Shown piece by piece: positions 55,106 to 62,700 of a stretch of DNA of 64,000 bases; position 1 is the first letter of the stretch, and every line of letters begins with the position of its first letter. This DNA is from Planctomycetota bacterium (lineage in GTDB: Bacteria > Planctomycetota > J058). The notes beneath the pieces are model-generated. The model was given only the letters and a program-made list of their open reading frames with translations, had not been told where the DNA came from and made no database searches. The DNA is taken from assembly GCA_023954375.1 (NCBI GenBank), contig JAMLIC010000030.1, positions 1 through 64,000 on the forward strand, written 5' to 3'. Made by a program: the position numbers and the translations under genes.

Positions 55106-56398
55106 GTGGTCGCTCAGGGCAGACAGGTCGCGGCGCCGATCGCCGCCGTGGTGCTGGCGGCGGGCCAGTCGCGTCGGATGAAGTCCGACGTGCCCAAGGT
55201 CCTGCACCCGGTGCTCGGCCAGCCGCTCCTCGCCTACCCCGTCCACGCGGCCCGCAGCGTCGGCGCGGCGCGGATCGTGGTCGTCGTCCGCGCGGAGCAC
55301 GAGGCGCCGGTCCGCGAGGCGTTCCGCGACGAGGACGACGTCGTCACGGCGGTGCAGGCAGACGCCCGCGGCACCGCGCACGCGGTCCTCGCCGCCCGCG
55401 AGGCGCTGGCCGGCTTCGAGGGCACGCTGCTCGTGCTCCTGGGCGACGCCCCGTGCGTCAGCGCGCGCTCGCTCGAGGCGCTCCTCGCCGAGCACGCCGA
55501 GCGCGCGGCGGCGCTCTCCGTCCTCACGGGCGAGGTCGACGAGCCGCGCGGCTACGGGCGGGTCGTCCGCGGGCCCGACGGCGACCTCTCGGCGATCGTC
55601 GAGGAGAAGGACGCCCCGGCCCACGTGCGCGCCGTGCGCGAGATCAACTCGGGCACCATGGCCTTCGAGGCGCCGGCGGTGTGGGACGTGCTCGCGCGCA
55701 TCCAGCCGTCGGCCGCGTCGGGCGAGCTCTACCTGACCGACGCGATCGCGCTGACGCGCGCGGCCGGCCGGCGCGCCCACGCCGTGCGCGCCGCCACCCC
55801 GGACGAGGTCCTGGGCGTCAACGACCGCGCGCAGCTGGCGCAGGTCACGGCGGTCCTGCGCCGCCGGATCAACCACGCGCACATGCTCAACGGGGTGACG
55901 ATCGTCGACCCCGAGTCGACGTTCATCGACGCACGCGCCGTGCTCGAGCACGACGTGCGCGTCGAGCCGTTCACGGTGATCGAGGGCCCGAGCCGCGTCG
56001 AGCGCGGCGCGCGCGTGGGCCCGTTCGCGCGCCTGCGCGCGGCGCACATCGGCCCCGACGCCGTCGTCGGCAACTTCGTCGAGGTGGTGCGCACCGAGGT
56101 CGGCGCCGGGGCGAAGGCCCTGCACCTGAGCTACCTGGGCGACGGGGCGCTCGGCGCGGGCGTCAACGTGGGCGCCGGGACGATCCTCGCCAACTGGGAC
56201 GGGGCGCGGCACCACCGGACGACGGTGGGCGAGGGCGCATCGCTCGGCGCCGGCACGGTCCTCGTCGCGCCCGCGGCGGTCGGCGCCGGCGCGCGCACGG
56301 GCGCGGGGGCGGTCGTGGTCCGCGGCGAGGTCGCGCCGGGCGCGACGGTCGTCGGCGTGCCCGCCCGTCCGCTGGAGAAGGAGGGGGGCGCCCGGTGA
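55106..56398 (+). CDS. glmU: Bifunctional N-acetylglucosamine-1-P uridyltransferase / glucosamine-1-P acetyltransferase
   Basis: The 430-residue GlmU has the uridyltransferase motif LAAGQSRRMKSDVPKVLHPV, QADARGTAHAVLAA, GDAPCVSARSLEALL and GYGRVVRGPDGDL in the N-terminal half, and the left-handed beta-helix acetyltransferase with VGNFVEVVRTEVGAG, LHLSYLGDGALGAGVN (catalytic His) and GAGTILANWDGARHHRT. It makes UDP-GlcNAc for peptidoglycan and outer-layer glycans. NWDG replaces the usual NYDG and KFKT is replaced by HHRT, so acetyltransferase kinetics may differ. GTG 55106 is favoured with GAGGGG upstream; GTG 55040 is an alternative. prs follows with a GTGA overlap. Confidence 0.96.
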   Translation: MVAQGRQVAAPIAAVVLAAGQSRRMKSDVPKVLHPVLGQPLLAYPVHAARSVGAARIVVVVRAEHEAPVREAFRDEDDVVTAVQADARGTAHAVLAAREALAGFEGTLLVLLGDAPCVSARSLEALLAEHAERAAALSVLTGEVDEPRGYGRVVRGPDGDLSAIVEEKDAPAHVRAVREINSGTMAFEAPAVWDVLARIQPSAASGELYLTDAIALTRAAGRRAHAVRAATPDEVLGVNDRAQLAQVTAVLRRRINHAHMLNGVTIVDPESTFIDARAVLEHDVRVEPFTVIEGPSRVERGARVGPFARLRAAHIGPDAVVGNFVEVVRTEVGAGAKALHLSYLGDGALGAGVNVGAGTILANWDGARHHRTTVGEGASLGAGTVLVAPAAVGAGARTGAGAVVVRGEVAPGATVVGVPARPLEKEGGAR

Positions 56399-57348
56399 GC
56401 TTCCTCGCGCAGACGGCCCCCATGCTCCTCTTCGCGGGGACGTCGAACCGCCACCTCGCCGACCAGATCGCCGGCTACCTGGGCGTGCAGCTCGGCGACT
56501 GCGAGGTGGGGCGCTTCCCCGACGGCGAGGTGCGCATCAAGCTCAAGGCGGACGTGCGCGGCGCGGACGTGTTCCTGATCCAGTCCACGTGCTCGCCGGT
56601 CAACGACCACCTGATGGAGCTCCTGATCATGGCCGACGCCTGCCGGCGCGCGTCGGCCGGGCGGATCACGGCGGTCGTCCCCTACTTCGGCTACAGCCGC
56701 CAGGACCGCAAGGACGAGGGGCGCGTCCCCATCTCGGCCAAGCTCACCGCCAACCTGCTCGAGGCGGCCGGGATCGACCGGCTGGTGACGATCGACCTGC
56801 ACGCGGCGCAGATCCAGGGGTTCTTCGACATCCCGGTCGACCACCTGTTCGCGTCGAAGGTGTTCATCAAGTACATCAAGCAGCTCGCGCTGCCCGACCT
56901 CGTGATCGCCAGCCCCGACGTGGGCGGCATGAAGATGGCCTGGGGCTACGTGAAGCGCCTCGACTCGGCCCTGCTGGCCGTGATCGAGAAGCGCCGCCTC
57001 TCGGGCGAGGACGTCGAGGTCGGCTTCGTCATCGGCGACGTCAAGGACAAGAACGTCGTCCTCGTCGACGACATCATCTCGACCGGCGGCAGCGTGGCCA
57101 AGGCGGCCATGCTCCTGCGCGAGAAGGGCGCGCGCAAGGTCTTCGTCATGGCCTCGCACGCGGTCTTCTGCGGCCGGGCCGTGGAGAAGCTGCGCGACGC
57201 GCCGCTGAGCGAGATCATCGTGACCGACACGATCCCGGTCACGTCGAACATAGAGCGCCTGCGGGTGCTCTCGGTGGCCGAGCTCCTCGGCGAGGCCGTC
57301 CACCGGATCCACACGAACAAGTCCGTGAGCACCCTCTTCCAGGGCTGA
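56395..57348 (+). CDS. prs: Ribose-phosphate pyrophosphokinase
   Basis: The 317-residue enzyme makes PRPP from ribose-5-phosphate and ATP for nucleotide, His and Trp synthesis. Signatures are LFAGTSNRHLADQIAGYLG, GRFPDGEVRIKL, YFGYSRQDRKDEGRVPIS, TIDLHAAQIQGFFDIPVDHL and the PRPP loop VVLVDDIISTGGSV. All catalytic residues appear kept and length is normal for the class I enzyme. The GTG start overlaps the glmU stop with AGGAGG about nine bases upstream. glmU-prs-rplY order is a conserved bacterial arrangement. The cytoplasmic enzyme is normally a hexamer. Confidence 0.97.
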   Translation: MSFLAQTAPMLLFAGTSNRHLADQIAGYLGVQLGDCEVGRFPDGEVRIKLKADVRGADVFLIQSTCSPVNDHLMELLIMADACRRASAGRITAVVPYFGYSRQDRKDEGRVPISAKLTANLLEAAGIDRLVTIDLHAAQIQGFFDIPVDHLFASKVFIKYIKQLALPDLVIASPDVGGMKMAWGYVKRLDSALLAVIEKRRLSGEDVEVGFVIGDVKDKNVVLVDDIISTGGSVAKAAMLLREKGARKVFVMASHAVFCGRAVEKLRDAPLSEIIVTDTIPVTSNIERLRVLSVAELLGEAVHRIHTNKSVSTLFQG

Positions 57349-57383
57349 GCGCGGGAGCCGAAGCGACAGGAGTCAGTGAAGCC

Positions 57384-58037
57384 ATGATGACGGTCCCCCT
57401 GAAGGCGCGCCGCCGCAGCGAGAAGGGCACGCGCGCGTGCCGCCGCCTGCGCCGCGCGGGCGAGATCCCGATCAACCTCTACGGCCGCCACGGCGAGGGC
57501 GAGCACCAGAACATCGAGCTCGCGGCGTCGGCCTACGACGTCATGCAGCTGCTGGGCAAGCACGCGAGCTTCCTCGACGTGTCGTTCGACGGGAAGACCG
57601 AGATGGCGGTCATGCGCGAGGTCCAGCGCGACGCGTTCGGCGACGACGTGCTGCACGTCGACCTCGTCATGGTCGACCCGAACCGGCCCGTCGAGCTGGC
57701 GGTCGACATCGTCGTCCGCGGCGAGGCGAAGGGCCAGAAGAGCGGCGGCCGCCTGCTCCTCGAGCTGCGCCAGCTGCACGTGAGCGCGATCCCGTCGAAG
57801 ATGCCGGCGGAGATCGTGGCCAAGGTCGACGACCTGGACATCGACGGCGTCCTGACCGTCGGGCAGCTCGAGCTGCCCGAGGGCGTGACGGCGGCCGAGG
57901 ACCCCGAGCAGATCGTGGTCCACGTGCTGGCGCCGCTCACCGAGGAGGAGCTGGCCGCCCAGTCGACCACCGCGACGGCGGCCCCCGGCGAGCCGGAGGT
58001 CATCGGCAAGAAGAAGGAGGAGGAGGAGGCCGAGTAG
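57384..58037 (+). CDS. rplY: Ribosomal protein bL25 (general stress protein Ctc type)
   Basis: The 217-residue product has the L25 5S-RNA-binding domain (LKARRRSEKGTRACRRLR, AGEIPINLYGRHG, DVLHVDLVMVD) and the TL5/Ctc C-terminal domain with RLLLELRQLHVSAIPSKMP and EGVTAAEDPEQIVVHV. It ends in an acidic tail (KKKEEEEAE). ATG 57384 has AGGAG 11 bases upstream; a second ATG at 57387 is possible. It binds 5S rRNA in the large subunit. It follows prs after 35 bp and precedes rpsF. Confidence 0.95.
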   Translation: MMTVPLKARRRSEKGTRACRRLRRAGEIPINLYGRHGEGEHQNIELAASAYDVMQLLGKHASFLDVSFDGKTEMAVMREVQRDAFGDDVLHVDLVMVDPNRPVELAVDIVVRGEAKGQKSGGRLLLELRQLHVSAIPSKMPAEIVAKVDDLDIDGVLTVGQLELPEGVTAAEDPEQIVVHVLAPLTEEELAAQSTTATAAPGEPEVIGKKKEEEEAE

Positions 58038-58082
58038 GCCGCCCTCCCCGCCACAGGAACACACGAGACACAGGAGTAGACG

Positions 58083-58559
58083 ATGTCCGAGACGACCGGG
58101 GTCGCGACGCGCCCCCAGCGGGCCGAGCCCGAGCAGCCGAAGGAGCCGGTGCTCCCTCAGCTCGGCGCGGAGCTGATGAAGACGACCCGGCTCTACGAGC
58201 TGGTGATGCTGTTCGACCCCGCCGAGGCCTCCCGCACGTGGGACAAGCTGGAGGAGTGGGTCAAGGAGCTGGTCGGGACCAAGCACGGCCAGCACGTGCT
58301 GCGCATCGACAAGTGGGCCGATGCGCGCAAGCTGGCCTACGAGATCAAGGGGCTGAAGCGGGGCACCTACATGGTGGTCTACTTCCGCGCCGCGCCGAAG
58401 GCCGTGAACGAGCTGGACCGCGACCTTCGCCTGGACGAGAAGGTGATCCGGCACATCATCGTCATGCACGAGCAGGAGCCGCCGACCGTCGGCAAGACCG
58501 CCGACGACTTCGACCAGGCGCCCATGCGGCGTGACGACGACGAGCGGGGGGAGGACTGA
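58083..58559 (+). CDS. rpsF: Ribosomal protein bS6
   Basis: The 158-residue protein has an N-terminal extension of about 30 residues before the S6 core, TTRLYELVMLFDPAEASRTW, which continues with VLRIDKWADARKLAYEIKGL, GTYMVVYFRAAPKAVNEL and LRLDEKVIRHIIV. S6 binds the central domain of 16S rRNA together with S18, encoded next. ATG 58083 has AGGAG six bases upstream. Many bacteria place ssb between rpsF and rpsR; here rpsR follows after 3 bp without ssb. Confidence 0.96.
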   Translation: MSETTGVATRPQRAEPEQPKEPVLPQLGAELMKTTRLYELVMLFDPAEASRTWDKLEEWVKELVGTKHGQHVLRIDKWADARKLAYEIKGLKRGTYMVVYFRAAPKAVNELDRDLRLDEKVIRHIIVMHEQEPPTVGKTADDFDQAPMRRDDDERGED

Positions 58560-58562
58560 GCC

Positions 58563-58835
58563 ATGCGCGACCGTGACTACGACCGGGGCGACCGGGACTT
58601 CGGCGGCGACGAGTTCGGCGGGTTCGGCGGCCTGCGCGGCGGCCGGACGCCCGGCCGGCATCGCGACTGCGACTTCGTCGACTTCAAGGACCTGCAGGCG
58701 CTGCGCCGGGCCACCACCCAGCAGGGCAAGATCTCGAACCGCAAGCGCACCAACTCGTGCGCGAAGTGCCAGCGACTCACCGCGCAGGCGGTGAAGCGGG
58801 CGCGGTTCATGGGCATCCTCGGCTTCGCCGGGTAG
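58563..58835 (+). CDS. rpsR: Ribosomal protein bS18
   Basis: The 90-residue protein has an unusual Asp/Gly/Arg-rich N-terminal extension, then the S18 core CDFVDFKDLQALRRATTQQ, ISNRKRTNSCAKCQRLTAQ and AVKRARFMGILGF. The three cysteines (one before DFVDF, two in CAKC) suggest a zinc-binding (C+) form. The gene is between rpsF and rplI in the usual order. Confidence 0.96.
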   Translation: MRDRDYDRGDRDFGGDEFGGFGGLRGGRTPGRHRDCDFVDFKDLQALRRATTQQGKISNRKRTNSCAKCQRLTAQAVKRARFMGILGFAG

Positions 58836-58846
58836 AGGAGGGCGAC

Positions 58847-59299
58847 GTGAAGCTGCTGCTGCGTGAGAACATCCCCGGCCTGGGCGACGCCGGCGACGTG
58901 GTCGAGGCCTCGGACGGCTACGGGCGCAACTACCTCCTGCCCCAGCGCCTGGCCGTGGCCAACACGGCGCGCAACCGCGCGCTGCTCGATGCCGAGAAGG
59001 TGGCGCGGATCCAGCGCGAGCAGGACCGCATCGAGCGCTCGAAGGAGGTCCACAAGGGCCTGCGCAACGCCCTCCTGCAGACCCACATGAAGGCGCAGAA
59101 GGACGGCTCGCTCTACGGCTCGGTGACGGCCGGCGTGATCGCCGAGGTCGTGAAGACCTCGCGCGGCTACGTGCTCGAGGAGCGCTGGATCCAGCTCGAG
59201 AACCCGATCCGCAAGATCGGCGACTACGACATCAAGCTCAAGCTGCCGAGCGACCTCGAGGTCACGTTCAAGCTGACCGTGCTGCCCGAGGGCGAGTAG
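58847..59299 (+). CDS. rplI: Ribosomal protein bL9
   Basis: The 150-residue product matches bL9: MKLLLRENIPGLGDAGDVVE (GTG start), DGYGRNYLLPQRLAVANT, a long connecting helix (about 45-80), and the C-terminal domain with DGSLYGSVTAGVIAEVV. L9 sits at the L1 stalk base and helps limit frameshifting. GTG 58847 has AGAGGAGGG upstream. A hairpin terminator follows and dnaB starts about 435 bp further on. Confidence 0.97.
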   Translation: MKLLLRENIPGLGDAGDVVEASDGYGRNYLLPQRLAVANTARNRALLDAEKVARIQREQDRIERSKEVHKGLRNALLQTHMKAQKDGSLYGSVTAGVIAEVVKTSRGYVLEERWIQLENPIRKIGDYDIKLKLPSDLEVTFKLTVLPEGE

Positions 59300-59332
59300 A
59301 CCGAGCGCGGTCGAGAGACGGATGACGTCGGG

Positions 59333-59360
59333 ACGGGCGTGGCCGCGAGGCCGCGCCCGT
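59333..59360 (+). terminator. Terminator hairpin after rplI
   Basis: A 12-bp stem (ACGGGCGTGGCC with GGCCGCGCCCGT, one T-G wobble) around GCGA, followed by TCGCGTTTCC, starts 34 bp beyond the rplI stop. It probably ends the glmU-to-rplI transcript. Confidence 0.65.
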
Positions 59361-59380
59361 TCGCGTTTCCGGAGGAGATT

Positions 59381-59450
59381 CACCACGGAGGCACGGAGGA
59401 CACGGAGGAGAGGACCCCCCCCGTGTCCTCCGTGCCTGCCCTCCGTGGTG
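59381..59450. repeat. Interrupted inverted repeat of the CACGGAG type
   Basis: CACCACGGAG followed by GCACGGAGGACACGG (59381-59405) is matched on the right by CCGTGTCCTCCGTGC and, after a 5-nt insertion, CTCCGTGGTG (59421-59450). The arms can pair with one bulge around a spacer with a C-run. It is an extragenic palindrome; similar CACGGAG-rich repeats are common in large, repeat-rich bacterial genomes. Bases 59451-59734 hold nothing recognised apart from two copies of TGCTTGAAT (59622 and 59688, approximate). Confidence 0.7.
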
Positions 59451-59734
59451 GACCTCTCGCGGTCGGCGTGTCAGGAACCTGTGGACGACCGCGTGCACAC
59501 CCTCGGGGGAGCCGCCGCAGGTCCTGCCCCGGCCGGGGTCGCCCGCCGGGGCGCATCGTTTTCACCCGCCTCAAGTGCAAGAACGAGGCCGCTTCGCAGG
59601 CGTGCATCGCGCCTCGGGCTCTGCTTGAATCCCCTCCCTGCGCGGCGGCCGCCCGCGGCCGCGCGGGCCGGGGATGTCGGACCCCGGTGCTTGAATGGGT
59701 CCGAACGGAGTCCGAACAGGCGCTGGAGCCCGCG

Positions 59735-62700
59735 ATGCTGACCGAGGTCGACCCGCTGCTCAAGAACGTGCCCCCGCACAGCGCCGACGCCGAGCGCGCG
59801 GTGCTGGGGGCGCTCATGATCGACCCGAGCGCGATCGACGACGTGGCCGTGCTCGTGCAGCCCGAGCACTTCTACAAGCCGTCCCACACGTTGATCTACT
59901 CGACGATCCTCGACCTGTGGCGCGCCGACAAGCCGGTCGACGTGGTGCTCCTCAACGAGGAGCTGGCGACGCGCAACGTGCTCGAGCAGGTGGGCGGCAC
60001 GGCGGCGCTGGCCGAGCTGACCGAGGCGGTGCCCACGTCGGCCAACGCGCCCTACTACGCCAAGATCGTGCGCGACCACGCGGCGCGCCGCGACCTGATC
60101 CGCGTCACGGCCGAGGTGCAGAAGGACGCGTTCGACACGTCCGCGCCGACCGAGGAGCTCCTCGACCGCACGGAGAAGCGGCTGTTCGAGGTCACGCAGC
60201 AGCGGATCCGCTCCGAGGCGGTGCCGGTCGCGACCGTCGTCGAGGAGGCGTTCCGGCGGCTCAAGCAGCTCAAGGACGGGCAGGGCGTCAGCGGGCTGCC
60301 GACGGGGTTCGTGGACGTCGACGAGCTGACGCAGGGGTTCCAGCCGGGCGAGATGACGATCCTGGCGGCGCGCCCGTCGATGGGGAAGTGCGTCGCCTGG
60401 GACACCGAGGTGCTCCTGAGCGACGGCAGCGTCGTCACGATCGAGGAGGTCCACCGCGCCCGGCGCGGCGAGGCCCTGCTCACGCTCGACGAGGCGCTGA
60501 AGCTCCGGCTGACGACGCCGTCCGTCTACGTCGACGACGGCGTCAAGCCCGTGTTCCGCGTGACGACGCGGCTCGGGCGGACCATCGAGACGACGGCGAG
60601 CCACCCCTTCCTCACCGTCGAGGGGTGGCGGCCGCTGGCCGAGCTGAGCGTCGGCGTGCGGATCGCCGTCCCGCGGGTCCTGCCGGTGTTCGGCGCAGAG
60701 CGGCTGCGCCCGTGCGAGGTGAAGCTCCTGGCCTACCTGATCGGGGACGGCGGGCTGACGGGCCGGTGCCCGCACTTCACGAACACCCGCCAGGAGGTCG
60801 CGGCCGAGTTCCTGGAGGCGGTGGCGGCGTTCGGCGGCCTCGTCGTGCGACGGACGAGCCTCGCCGACGGGCGCGCGCCCTCCTGGCGAATCTCGGCGGA
60901 TCGACGCGTTCGCGGCGCGGCGCGCCGTGCCTTCGCGGCGCGGCTGGAGGAGGCCCTCGTGGCCAGGGGCCGCGGGGCCCGACGCGCCGTGGCGAGGACC
61001 CTCGGCGTCTCGCCCGCGACGATCACCCACTGGTGCCGGGGCAGTACGGCGCCCGACCAGGCCGCGCTCGAGCGCCTCGCCGAGGCGCTCGGGACGACGT
61101 GGCAGGCGCTGTCGCCCGGCGGCGCCGACGCCCTGCGGCGCGACGCCGGCAGCCCCCTGACCCGCTGGCTCGCGGCGCTGGGCCTCATGGGCAAGGGCGC
61201 CGCGGAGAAGTTCGTCCCGGGGGTCGTGTTCCGCCTCGAGCGGCCGCAGGTGGCGCTGTTCCTGAACCGCCTGTTCACGACCGACGGCTGGGTGACGGTC
61301 CTGCGTACGGGCCAGGTGCAGGTCGGCTACGCGAGCGTCAGCGAGCGGCTCGCGCGGCAGGTGCAGCACCTGCTCCTGCGCTTCGGCGTGGTGGCCAAGG
61401 TCCGGCGACGCGAGGTGCTCTACCGGGGGGAGCGTCGGCCGAGCTGGCAGCTCGACGTGACCGACGCGGCCTCGCTGCGCGCGTTCGTCGCCGAGATCGG
61501 CGTGTTCGGCAAGGCGCACGCCGTCGAGCGGGCCCGGCAGGCGCTCGCGGCGGGCCCCGGCCGGAGCGACACGGTCCCCGTCGAGGTGTGGGCGCGGCTG
61601 GAGCAGGCGCGAGGCGGCGAGGCGTGGGCGAGCCTCGGCCGCCGCGCCGGGCTGGCGGGCGCATCGAACCTGCACGTGGGCGCGCGCGCCCCGTCACGCG
61701 ACCTCGAGGCGCTAGAGGCCCGGCCGGAGAGGGCCTGGCGAGGCGCGAGGAGCGACGCGAACTGGTCGTTCGCGAGCGACGAGCAACGAAGTCGCAGGAG
61801 GTTCCGAAGGAACCTCCTGCGAAACACGGCAGGCAGCGAAGCTGCCTGCCGTAGTTCCAGGCCCTCTCCGGGCGGGCCTCGCGGGACGGCGCTCGCGGAG
61901 CCGGGGCTGGTCGATCTCGCCCGGAGCGACGTCCTCTGGGACGAGGTCGTCTCGATCGAGGCCGCGGGCAGCAAGCAGGTCTACGACCTGACGATCCCGG
62001 AGACGCACAACTTCGTGGCCGGCGACGTGTGCGTGCACAACACGAGCTTCTGCCTGAACATTCTCAGGAACATCACGGTCTACCAGGGCCGCCCGGCGGT
62101 CTTCTTCTCGCTCGAGATGCCGCGCCTCCAGGTCACGTCGAACATCCTCTGCAGCCTGGCGAAGATCGACGGCCACCGCCTGCGCGGCGGCTACCTGACG
62201 CGCGACGAGGAGCGGAGCTTCCTCGACGCGGCCGAGATCCTGGCGCCGGCCCCGCTGTTCATCGACGACACGCCGGGCCTGTCGACCATGGAGCTGCGGG
62301 CGAAGGTGCGCCGCCTCAAGGCGCAGCACGACATCGGCTTCGTCGTGATCGACTACCTGCAGCTCATGTCGGGCTCCGACCGCTCGGCGCAGGAGAGCCG
62401 CCAGCAGGAGGTGTCGGAGATCTCGCGCATGATCAAGGCGCTCGCGCGCGAGCTGCACATCCCGATCATGGCCCTCGCGCAGCTCTCGCGAAAGGTGGAG
62501 GAGCGCAAGGACCACAAGCCGATGATGAGCGACCTGCGCGAGTCGGGCTGCCTCGCGGGCGACACGCTGGTGACGCTCGCGGACACCGGCCGCCGCGTCC
62601 CGATCCGGGACCTCGAGGGCCGGGCCGGGTTCGAGGTGTGGGCGCTGAATCAGACGACCTATCGGCTGGAGCGCGCCTCGGTGTCGGCGGCGTTCTGCAC

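Noticed and set aside
59695..61854. A 719-codon frame overlapping dnaB.
   Set aside because: It is a shifted shadow of dnaB and intein 1; the true frame starts at 59735 and carries all helicase and intein motifs.
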